Source of the DNA: Candidatus Gastranaerophilales bacterium
GTDB lineage: Bacteria; Cyanobacteriota; Vampirovibrionia; Gastranaerophilales; Gastranaerophilaceae
Assembly: GCA_944326625.1 (NCBI GenBank)
Contig: CALVER010000008.1
Span: 1 to 19,717, forward strand
DNA: 19,717 nucleotides
Direction of reading: 5' to 3'
Below, in pieces: positions 13,333-19,717 of this stretch; positions within the stretch are counted from its first letter, which is position 1; the number at the start of each line of letters is the position of its first letter. Under the pieces are notes generated by a model. The model was not told where the DNA came from. It ran no database searches and saw only the letters and a list, made by a program, of their open reading frames with translations. The position numbers and the translations under genes are program-made.

Positions 13333-15936
13333 ATGAAATATTTTAATTTTTTTGTAAAATTATTATTTTTTTCACTGTTTTTTGTTAACTTAGATGCGAA
13401 AGCCGATAATATTGATATTGCAACTTTCAGTGAATTAATAAATTCGAGTCCGGAAAGCGGAGATGTTTTGACTTTTACAAATGATTTGGACTCAACTTCG
13501 TCAATTAATCGTTATTTTATAAATCTGGATATTACTTTTGACGGCAATAACCATTATATTGACGGGCAGAATGTTTTTGGCGGGTTTATTGTTAATGACG
13601 ATAACACATTTGATTTGGTCGGTATGCGTAATTGTCAGGGGCAGGTTTATAATAATTCAAAATTTGCCGGCTCAATTTTCAATTTTGGCGGGGAGTCAAC
13701 AATAAATAATTCATTTTTCGAAAACAATTTCGTAAATTCTGCAGGGTATAATTTTGCGGTTGCCGGGGCTGTTTATAATTTAAACGGCGGGAATATGGAT
13801 ATAAATTCCGCATTATTTACCAATAATTATGCCTATGGTGCAGGAACTTACGGCGGTGCGGTTGCAAACGGTTATGAAGACGGCTTAACTGCCAATATGA
13901 CAATTAATAATGCTGTTTTTAAAGATAATTTTGCCTTCGGAACTTCTTTTGCGGAAGGCGGAGCTTTGTATAATAAAGGTGACATAAATATATCTAATAC
14001 GCTTTTTCAAGATAATTATATAAGTACAACTGATGGTTTTACTCTTTATGGCGGCGCATTGTTTAATATCGGGGATATGACAATAGACAAAAGTATTTTG
14101 TCAGGCAATTACGGTGAAAGTAATCAGTCTTATTATACCAGAGGCGGGGCGATTTATAATAATTCAAACTTGACAATTACTGATTCCGTAATCAATGATA
14201 ATCACGTGAGTGCAGATATTACGGCTGACGGCGGAGCGATTTTTAATGACGTATCCGGCACAACAACTATTTCAAATTCGGTTTTATCAGGTAATTATAC
14301 GAATTCTTCCGCTCAGAGCGCAAACGGCGGCGCTGTTTATAATGACGGAACACTTATTATAGAAAAATCAACATTTAAAGATAACCGTGATAAAAATGGT
14401 GAAAATGATATTTATAACACAGGAACCGTTGAATTTAATTCAGACGGCACAACAAATATTCTAAGCGGTATCAAGGGGACGGGAACTGTTTCAAAAAATG
14501 ATTCGGGTATTCTTAACCTTGGCGGTAAAAATGATGAATATACCGGGGCGTTTGATTTTAACGGAGGAACTGTTAATTTGCTTGCAAACGGCAGTTATTT
14601 TAATGCCGCAAATACAAATTTCGGAAACAATATAAATTTCAATATGCAAAACAGGCAGATAAACAATATTAATTTCGGCAATCTGAATTTGTCGGGACAG
14701 GCTAATATTTATCCGGATGTAAATTTGAATAATAACACAATGGACAGAATTAATGCGGATAGTCTTTCCGGAAGCGGCTCATTATATGTTCCGAATTTGG
14801 CAATAGAGGGTGTTCCGAAGGCGGAATATATTACCATACCTTTTGCAAATTCTGTTTTAAAAGATTATGTACGTTACGATACATCGACACTTCATACGCC
14901 AATATATAATTATAATATAAGTTATGATTCCTCAGACGGAAATTTTGATTTTACGCGCGGCGGATTTGATTCTTCAATATTTACCCCTGCTGTTGCGGCT
15001 CAGCTTGCAGGATATTTGACCCAAATTGATACATACAGAAATGTTTTTTCAAATTTGGATATGGTAATGATTTCACCTCCTGAAAGCCGAAACAGTTTGA
15101 AATTTCGTAATAAAACTGCATTTTTGGGCTCAAGTGTTTCTTATTCGCCGTTTTTAATGCCTGAAGAAAACAGTGGAGTTTGGGTAAAACCTTATACAAC
15201 TTTTGAAAATGTTCCTTTAAAAAACGGGCCGAAGGTTTCTAATGTCAGTTACGGAACGCTGATAGGTGTTGAAAGCGGTTTGCAAAGATTAAAAAAAGAA
15301 TGGTATAACATTTACGGCGGCTATGTTTCTTATAACGGTTCTCATCAGGCTTTCGACGGGAACGGTATTTATAATAACGGCGGATTATTAGGGGCATATA
15401 CCGTGTTTTATAAGGATAAGTTGTTTTCTGCCTGGACAGCTAATGTTGGGGCGAATTCTTCCGAAGCTTCAACAATTTTCGGGCATGATAATTTTGCAAT
15501 GCTGAATACGGGTGTTGCTCAAAAAACAGGTTATAATTTTGAAATTTTTAAAAGAAGATTAATAATTCAACCGAGCATTTTTACATCTTATACCTTTGTT
15601 AATACATTTGATTATACAACTTCCGCCAATGTTGCGATGAATTCGGATCCGCTGCATGCAATTCATATAGAACCGCAGATTAAATTAATCGGGAATTTTA
15701 AAAATTATTTGCAGCCATATTTAGCTGTTTCTATGGTTTGGAATTTAATAGATAAAGCAAAATTCCAGGCCGATGACGTTTATTTGCCGGAATTGTCAGT
15801 GAAACCATTTGTTCAGTATGGCGCGGGAGTCCAAAAGCGCTGGGGTGACAGAGTGACAGGGTTTTTGGAAGCTATGATAAGAAATGGCGGCAGAAACGGT
15901 ATTGCGCTTCAATTCGGTTTCAGGATAAAGATTTAA
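13333..15936 (+). CDS. Autotransporter with Pmp-like GGA(I/L/V) repeats and C-terminal beta-barrel (867 aa)
   Basis: This is a type V secretion protein: the passenger crosses the outer membrane through its own barrel. The signal peptide KYFNFFVKLLFFSLFFVNLDAKA (cleavage after Ala24) supports the ATG at 13333 over the in-frame GTG at 13291. The passenger has at least seven repeats of GGA(V/L/I)-x-N followed some 12-25 residues on by F/L-x-x-N (for example GGALYNKGDINISNTLFQDN), the pattern of chlamydial polymorphic membrane proteins and a right-handed beta-helix. A GTGTVSKNDSGILNLGG stretch resembles autotransporter-associated beta-strand repeats. The last ~260 residues (from NSGVWVKPYTTFE) form the barrel, ending FGFRIKI, without the usual final aromatic residue. 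It is nearly cysteine-free. Likely roles are adhesion or surface display, inferred from the class. Confidence 0.85.
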   Translation: MKYFNFFVKLLFFSLFFVNLDAKADNIDIATFSELINSSPESGDVLTFTNDLDSTSSINRYFINLDITFDGNNHYIDGQNVFGGFIVNDDNTFDLVGMRNCQGQVYNNSKFAGSIFNFGGESTINNSFFENNFVNSAGYNFAVAGAVYNLNGGNMDINSALFTNNYAYGAGTYGGAVANGYEDGLTANMTINNAVFKDNFAFGTSFAEGGALYNKGDINISNTLFQDNYISTTDGFTLYGGALFNIGDMTIDKSILSGNYGESNQSYYTRGGAIYNNSNLTITDSVINDNHVSADITADGGAIFNDVSGTTTISNSVLSGNYTNSSAQSANGGAVYNDGTLIIEKSTFKDNRDKNGENDIYNTGTVEFNSDGTTNILSGIKGTGTVSKNDSGILNLGGKNDEYTGAFDFNGGTVNLLANGSYFNAANTNFGNNINFNMQNRQINNINFGNLNLSGQANIYPDVNLNNNTMDRINADSLSGSGSLYVPNLAIEGVPKAEYITIPFANSVLKDYVRYDTSTLHTPIYNYNISYDSSDGNFDFTRGGFDSSIFTPAVAAQLAGYLTQIDTYRNVFSNLDMVMISPPESRNSLKFRNKTAFLGSSVSYSPFLMPEENSGVWVKPYTTFENVPLKNGPKVSNVSYGTLIGVESGLQRLKKEWYNIYGGYVSYNGSHQAFDGNGIYNNGGLLGAYTVFYKDKLFSAWTANVGANSSEASTIFGHDNFAMLNTGVAQKTGYNFEIFKRRLIIQPSIFTSYTFVNTFDYTTSANVAMNSDPLHAIHIEPQIKLIGNFKNYLQPYLAVSMVWNLIDKAKFQADDVYLPELSVKPFVQYGAGVQKRWGDRVTGFLEAMIRNGGRNGIALQFGFRIKI

Positions 15937-15942
15937 AATTCA

Positions 15943-15971
15943 TTGTGAAAAAATTTTATTCCTGTTAGAAT
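15943..15971 (+). promoter_or_regulatory. Promoter of the EndoQ-helicase fusion gene
   Basis: TTGTGA (15943-15948) and an extended -10 TG-T-TAGAAT (15963-15971) have 17-nt spacing between hexamers. The predicted start near 15978 leaves a short 14-nt leader with GCGGGG as the only purine-rich site before the ATG at 15992. Confidence 0.6.
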
Positions 15972-15991
15972 TATTTCAGCGGGGTAAAATT

Positions 15992-18880
15992 ATGTTCTAT
16001 GCGGATTTACATATACATTCAAAATATTCAAGAGCAACAAGCAAAGACTGCGACCTTGAACACTTGGCTCTCTGGGCGCAGAAAAAAGGTTTGAGTGTAA
16101 TTTCAACGGGAGATTTCACGCATCCTGCGTGGTTTAAAGAGATTAACGAAAAATTAATACCTGACGGCTGCGGCGCATACAGGTTAAAGCCCGAAATTGA
16201 AAAACAAATTTTTAAAAATTCGGAACCCGTTAGGTTTATTCTGTCAGTTGAAATTTCAACCATATATAAAAAAGGTGATAAAACCCGTAAAGTTCATCAT
16301 GTTGTATTTACACCGGATATTGAAACCGCGCAGAATTTCAGCCAGAAACTTGATGCCATAGGCAATATTAATTCAGACGGGCGCCCGATTTTGGGATTGG
16401 ATTCCAGAAGTCTGCTTGAAACAGTTTTGGAATCAGGCGAAAATTCTTATATAATTCCGGCACACATCTGGACCCCGTGGTTTTCAGTTTTAGGGTCAAA
16501 ATCGGGTTTTGATTCTATTGAAGAATGTTATGAAGATTTATCCGATCATATTTTTGCCGTTGAAACAGGACTTTCTTCCGATCCTGAAATGAATTGGAAA
16601 GTGTCAAAACTTGATAAATTCCGTCTTGTTTCAAATTCCGACGCGCATTCGCCTTCAAAACTTGCTCGTGAGGCAACTGTTTTTGATACAAACCCTGATT
16701 ATTTTAGCATTATGAAAGCTTTAAAAACAGGTGATGGCTATGTCGGAACAGTTGAATTTTTCCCGGAAGAAGGCAAATACCATGAGGACGGACACAGAAA
16801 ATGTAATATCTGTCTTACACCCGATGAAACAAAAAAATGTAACGGGATTTGTCCGGTTTGCGGAAAGCCTTTGACCATCGGGGTTTTAAACAGGGTAAAT
16901 GAACTTGCTGACAGAGCTTTTGACAGTGATTTTATACCTGAAACAGGCGGAAAAGTTTATAGTCTTGTGCCTTTGCCGGAAATTGTTTCCGAGATTATGC
17001 AGGTCGGACCGTCAAGCAAATCCGTTGTTAATGAGTATGAAAGATTAATTCATAAATTCGGGTCGGAGCTTTCAATTTTGAGAAATGTTCCCGTTGATGA
17101 GCTTTCAAAAGATTTCCCAATGCTCGGCAAGGCAATTTCAAGGCTTCGGGCGGGAAAAGTCATAAAACATGCCGGTTATGACGGTGAATATGGTGTTATC
17201 AGACTTTTTGACGACAGTGAAATCGTAAAAAAAAATTGTATAAATCTCAAACTTGATATTGATATTCCGCAAACAGTTGTAAAAGAGCCTGAAAAAACCA
17301 TAATTTCGGAAAAAATTTCAGTTCAAAACACGGTTGAAGAGAAAATTTCTCATCAAAATTCTTTGGGTTTGGATGAATATCAAAAAGCCGCTGTCGAAAG
17401 TAATTCTCATCAATTATTAATAACAGCAGGCCCGGGTTCCGGCAAAACAACCGTACTCACCCGTCGTATCGCATATTTAATTAATCTGAATAAAGTTTCT
17501 GCTGAGAATTGCCTTGCCATAACATTTACACGGCGAGCAGCTCAAGAAATGCGCGACAGGTTGAAAATTCTTTTGCCGGAAAAATCTTCCTCCGTTAATA
17601 TTCATACATTCCATTCTTTGTGTTTGTCAATTTTAAAAGAAAATTATGAAAAAGCCGGATTGGACAAGAATTTTGGAGTTATAAGCGAGCAGGAAAAGGC
17701 TTTGTATGATGTAGTTCCTGAAAATTTGATTGAATTTGATGATTTAATAACTTTTACTGTCAAACTGTTTGAGAATTATCCTGAAATCAGAGAATTTTAT
17801 CAGGAAAAATTCAAAATGGTTTTTGTTGATGAATATCAGGATATTGACGAAAATCAATATAAATTGATTAAATTACTTGTGCCTGAAAACGGGAATATTT
17901 GTGTTATAGGTGACTCTAATCAGGCGATTTACGGGTTTAGGGGCGGCAGCGCAAAATTCTTTGATAATTTTAAAAATGACTACAAAGATGTTGAAATTGT
18001 TCATCTTAAAAATAACTACCGTTCAAATGAGGGGATTGTAAACGCTTCAAATCAGATTATCAGCTCTTATGATATTATTTCGCGCTATGACAGACCGCAG
18101 GAAAAAATTACAATCCATACGGCGCCCACAGACAGGGCAGAGGCGGAATTTATCGTAAGCAGTATTGAAAATTTAATCGGCGGTCACAGTTTCTTTTCAA
18201 TAGATTCATCAAGGTCATCAGGTGATAAGGATGATTTGTCGTTTTCGGATTTTGCGATTTTATACAGAACTTCATCACAGCTAAAGCCGATATTGGAAGC
18301 CCTTGAAAGATCCGGCATGCCGTTTGTGAAGCTTTCGGATGATATGCTTTGTGATAAAAAATCCGTCAGAGATTTGTTAAAAGGGTTAAAAGATGATATT
18401 CCGGTTGCTGAGCAATTGGAAGGCACATCAGGTGAAATTGAAGATTATATTTTGAATTATTTGAAAAATATTGCCTTGAATTGCGGCTCTAAAGCGGAAT
18501 TTATTCACGAGGTATCATTGTTAAGAGAATCCGACACACTTGACAGCCGTGCAGACAGAATTTCTTTAATGACGCTGCATGCTTCAAAGGGTTTGGAATT
18601 TAAATGTGTGTTTATTGCAGGGCTTGAAAACGGGATTATCCCGTTATATAAGGCGCAGACACAAGATGAAATCGAAGAAGAAAGGCGTTTGCTTTATGTC
18701 GGTATGACAAGGGCAAAAGACAGATTGTTTTTGAGCCGTGCCTTAAAAAGACTGCAATACGGGACATTCAAAAACCTTCCTGTATCTCCGTTTTTGGCAA
18801 AAATCGAGGAAGATTTGCTTAATTTTTCAAAATTTGAACAAAAGGAAAAAGATAATTCCACACAGTTGAGTTTGTTTTAA
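15992..18880 (+). CDS. Endonuclease Q-type PHP nuclease fused to a UvrD-like helicase with a C-terminal clamp-binding motif (962 aa)
   Basis: The N-terminal ~425 residues match endonuclease Q, which nicks DNA 5' to deaminated bases (uracil, hypoxanthine, xanthine): PHP metal ligands in DLHIHS (His7, His9), TGDFTHP (39-45), SVEIST (Glu87), HH102-103, PAHIWTPWFS (156-164), ETGLSSDPEMNW (191-202), SNSDAHSP (214-221), then PEEGKYHEDGHRKC and a zinc ribbon (Cys271, Cys274, Cys287, Cys290) and LTIGVLNRV. A linker (425-455) leads to an SF1A helicase: AGPGSGKT (479-486), TFTRRAAQEM, IHTFHS, VDEYQD (612-617), GDSNQAIYGFRGG, NNYRS, TLHASKGLEF (861-870), EERRLLYVGMTRAKDR (896-911). The helicase half (~510 aa) is shorter than UvrD, with reduced 1B/2B insertions. 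The C-terminus QLSLF (958-962) fits the beta-clamp-binding consensus. All core motifs are intact. Function as deamination repair is inferred from EndoQ. Confidence 0.92.
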   Translation: MFYADLHIHSKYSRATSKDCDLEHLALWAQKKGLSVISTGDFTHPAWFKEINEKLIPDGCGAYRLKPEIEKQIFKNSEPVRFILSVEISTIYKKGDKTRKVHHVVFTPDIETAQNFSQKLDAIGNINSDGRPILGLDSRSLLETVLESGENSYIIPAHIWTPWFSVLGSKSGFDSIEECYEDLSDHIFAVETGLSSDPEMNWKVSKLDKFRLVSNSDAHSPSKLAREATVFDTNPDYFSIMKALKTGDGYVGTVEFFPEEGKYHEDGHRKCNICLTPDETKKCNGICPVCGKPLTIGVLNRVNELADRAFDSDFIPETGGKVYSLVPLPEIVSEIMQVGPSSKSVVNEYERLIHKFGSELSILRNVPVDELSKDFPMLGKAISRLRAGKVIKHAGYDGEYGVIRLFDDSEIVKKNCINLKLDIDIPQTVVKEPEKTIISEKISVQNTVEEKISHQNSLGLDEYQKAAVESNSHQLLITAGPGSGKTTVLTRRIAYLINLNKVSAENCLAITFTRRAAQEMRDRLKILLPEKSSSVNIHTFHSLCLSILKENYEKAGLDKNFGVISEQEKALYDVVPENLIEFDDLITFTVKLFENYPEIREFYQEKFKMVFVDEYQDIDENQYKLIKLLVPENGNICVIGDSNQAIYGFRGGSAKFFDNFKNDYKDVEIVHLKNNYRSNEGIVNASNQIISSYDIISRYDRPQEKITIHTAPTDRAEAEFIVSSIENLIGGHSFFSIDSSRSSGDKDDLSFSDFAILYRTSSQLKPILEALERSGMPFVKLSDDMLCDKKSVRDLLKGLKDDIPVAEQLEGTSGEIEDYILNYLKNIALNCGSKAEFIHEVSLLRESDTLDSRADRISLMTLHASKGLEFKCVFIAGLENGIIPLYKAQTQDEIEEERRLLYVGMTRAKDRLFLSRALKRLQYGTFKNLPVSPFLAKIEEDLLNFSKFEQKEKDNSTQLSLF

Positions 18881-18893
18881 AATCGGTTATAAT
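18866..18893 (+). promoter_or_regulatory. Promoter-like element at the end of the helicase gene
   Basis: TTGAGT (18866-18871, within the last codons of the helicase gene) and a perfect TATAAT (18888-18893) are separated by 16 nt. The predicted start near 18900 falls exactly at the foot of the following hairpin. A chance match is possible in AT-rich DNA. Confidence 0.4.
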
Positions 18894-18899
18894 GTTTAT

Positions 18900-18956
18900 G
18901 GAAAACTCTTCATCGGCTCCGCCCTTAGAGTGGATAACCCTTGAGGAGTTTTTTTA
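18900..18956 (+). terminator. Intrinsic terminator of the helicase gene, or a ~56-nt small RNA
   Basis: AAAACTCTTCA (18902-18912) pairs with TGAGGAGTTTT (18942-18952) as an 11-bp stem with one G-U, and the T run reaches 18955. The 29-nt loop is unusually long and GC-rich; inside it TCCGC (18918-18922) pairs with GTGGA (18930-18934) around the 7-nt loop CCTTAGA. A plain terminator would not need this inner hairpin. With the promoter-like element just upstream the same sequence could be an independent structured RNA. Confidence 0.75.
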
Positions 18957-18968
18957 GAAAATTGTTTG

Positions 18969-18985
18969 GATTGGAATTCCCAATC
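18969..18985 (-). terminator. Possible terminator of the bacterial PH-domain gene
   Basis: GATTGG (18969-18974) and CCAATC (18980-18985) form a 6-bp stem with a 5-nt loop, lying 5 nt after the minus-strand stop. The following U tract on that strand (ATTTTCT) is short and set back by several bases, so termination would be weak. Confidence 0.4.
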
Positions 18986-18990
18986 TATTA

Positions 18991-19584
18991 CTAGACTCCT
19001 TTATTCATGTAACCTGTTATTATTTTTTCTGCCTTCTCTAAATGCACAAAGCCTACCAATCCCCTGAATATTTCGTCATTTTTTAAATGAATTAACAATC
19101 GTGACATAAAAAATGATTTATTCAATTGTACTGATTTTATATCATCATATTTTATAAAAAAATCTTCTTTAAACATTGGACGCAATATTCGATAAGGAGA
19201 TATAATTCTGATACCTCTATCCGTTAAGACATATGTAATATTAAATCTAAAAAAAATACCATATAATCCAATCAAAAAAGCAAAACAGTATATCCATAGT
19301 GTTGATACTGAAACTTGTCTTATAGAATGTAGTCCTTCAAATATAAAAAATGGTAGTATAAATGTTCCTAAAAAAGCTCCGAAAAGTGCAGTTATAATTA
19401 TACTTTGCAACATACTACTTTTAATAAAAAATATAGGATTCTCATCCGGATATAAGATTTTACACCTTAACAAGGCTGCCTTGCCTGAATTCATATAAAA
19501 TGGTGTAAAAATAAATACTAATAATAAACCTGTAATAACTCCAGCTATATTAATCCAAGCTTCAAAATATTCTTTAGTTATCAT
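18991..19584 (-). CDS. Membrane protein with a bacterial PH-like domain (197 aa)
   Basis: Three hydrophobic segments are visible: about 11-30 (INIAGVITGLLLVFIFTPFY), 58-82 and 93-113. After them, residues about 116-190 (ITYVLTDRGIRIISPYR, FIKYDDIKSVQLNKSFFMSRLLIHLKND) follow the bPH (YdbS/YdbT-like) pattern: a 'Y-lTd-gi-i' strand pair, 'i-y-dI-sv' and a closing helix. Such proteins sit in the cytoplasmic membrane; their function is mostly unknown. The ATG at 19584 has AAAAGG 7 nt upstream. The TATAAT that directly abuts the ATG is too close to serve this start; another -10-like TATAAA lies at 19602-19597. Three in-frame stops follow each other (TAG TAA TAG). The gene looks more A/T-rich than its neighbours and is flanked by a near-perfect direct repeat next to a tRNA gene. 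Confidence 0.7.
   Translation of the reverse strand: MITKEYFEAWINIAGVITGLLLVFIFTPFYMNSGKAALLRCKILYPDENPIFFIKSSMLQSIIITALFGAFLGTFILPFFIFEGLHSIRQVSVSTLWIYCFAFLIGLYGIFFRFNITYVLTDRGIRIISPYRILRPMFKEDFFIKYDDIKSVQLNKSFFMSRLLIHLKNDEIFRGLVGFVHLEKAEKIITGYMNKGV
19008..19030. repeat. Direct repeat copy 1, inside the 3' end of the PH-domain gene
   Basis: TGTAACCTG, then TT, then ATTATTTTTTCT. The outer 9 and 12 bases are identical to the copy at 19617-19640, where the middle is CAG. The period is 609 bp and brackets nearly the whole gene. On the minus strand it encodes part of AEKIITGYM. Confidence 0.65.
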
Positions 19585-19616
19585 ATTATAACCTTTTTTA
19601 TAATAATATTCAGCAC

Positions 19617-19640
19617 TGTAACCTGCAGATTATTTTTTCT
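19617..19640. repeat. Direct repeat copy 2, between the PH-domain gene and tRNA-Ala
   Basis: TGTAACCTG, then CAG, then ATTATTTTTTCT, located 2 nt 3' of the tRNA (in the tRNA's reading direction). It lies outside any gene and could be a leftover of a duplicated 3' gene end or a recombination site. It shares no sequence with the tRNA itself. Confidence 0.65.
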
Positions 19641-19642
19641 TA

Positions 19643-19715
19643 TGGAGCGTAGGGGATTCGAACCCCTGACCCCGACACTGCCAGTGTCGTGCGCTACCAA
19701 CTGCGCTAACGCCCC
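19643..19715 (-). tRNA. tRNA-Ala, anticodon GGC
   Basis: The minus strand folds as a full 73-nt cloverleaf: acceptor stem GGGGCGT with ACGCTCC (one G-U), D stem GCGC/GCGC around AGTTGGTA, anticodon stem CGACA/TGTCG with loop CTGGCAG, 5-nt variable loop GGGTC, T stem AGGGG/CCCCT around TTCGAAT, and discriminator A. The anticodon GGC (19682-19680) reads alanine codons GCC and GCU. The 3' CCA is not encoded, since A73 is followed by TAAG, so it must be added by tRNA nucleotidyltransferase. Only two bases remain before the window edge, so its promoter is not visible. Confidence 0.95.
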
Positions 19716-19717
19716 TT

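Noticed and set aside
13780..14400. Tandem DNA repeat or CRISPR-like array
   Set aside because: The regularity is at the protein level (GGA-x-N repeats of a beta-helix) with variable spacing; the DNA is not repeated exactly.
19585..19590. TATAAT abutting the PH-domain gene as its promoter
   Set aside because: It ends directly at the ATG, so transcription would start inside the coding region with no later good start codon.

Overview
The window reads as ordinary chromosome from a low-GC (roughly one third G+C by eye) Gram-negative bacterium using the standard code. The outer membrane is implied by a TolC-type outer-membrane efflux protein, a tripartite pump and a large autotransporter with a C-terminal beta-barrel. 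The low GC, the anaerobe-type enzymes (ferredoxin-nitroreductase, acetoacetate-type CoA transferase, spore-photolyase-like radical SAM) and the protein style suggest to me a gut Gastranaerophilales/'Melainabacteria' (non-photosynthetic cyanobacterial) genome. This is an impression from family resemblance, not a database match. I see no phage, IS element or CRISPR array.

Layout. 75-3388: a small XRE regulator, prmC (release-factor methyltransferase), an orphan soluble histidine kinase, a phosphopantetheinyl transferase and a radical SAM protein, with two tail-to-tail gene overlaps. 3509-5379 (minus): ferredoxin-nitroreductase followed by galE, with a near-consensus promoter upstream. 5430-9917: a drug-efflux locus, marR-emrA-emrB on the minus strand and a TolC-family gene on the plus strand. 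They diverge from a perfect 28-bp palindrome that contains the -10 boxes of both directions. 9992-11865: a tight four-gene plus-strand cluster of mostly unknown genes (66-aa protein, secreted M48-like protein that has lost its zinc site, secreted 188-aa protein, DUF4186 protein). 11933-13264: the two subunits of a 3-oxoacid CoA-transferase. 13333-15936: a Pmp-like autotransporter with GGA(I/L/V) repeats. 15992-18880: a 962-residue fusion of an endonuclease Q-type PHP nuclease with a compact UvrD-type helicase, ending in a sliding-clamp-binding motif. 18888-18956: a promoter-like element directly followed by a GC-rich hairpin ending in a T run, either the terminator of the helicase gene or a small RNA. 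18991-19584 (minus): a membrane protein with a bacterial PH domain. 19643-19715 (minus): tRNA-Ala(GGC).

The most notable signals are: (1) the EndoQ-helicase fusion with terminal QLSLF, a self-contained candidate repair enzyme for deaminated bases coupled to the replication clamp; (2) five genes in which the -10 hexamer lies exactly 6 nt before the start codon with no usable Shine-Dalgarno, implying leaderless mRNAs as a regular class; (3) the MarR-type palindromic operator of the efflux locus; (4) the pseudo-peptidase; and (5) the candidate small RNA. Every intergenic gap is shorter than 150 bases, and no long gene-free stretch exists.
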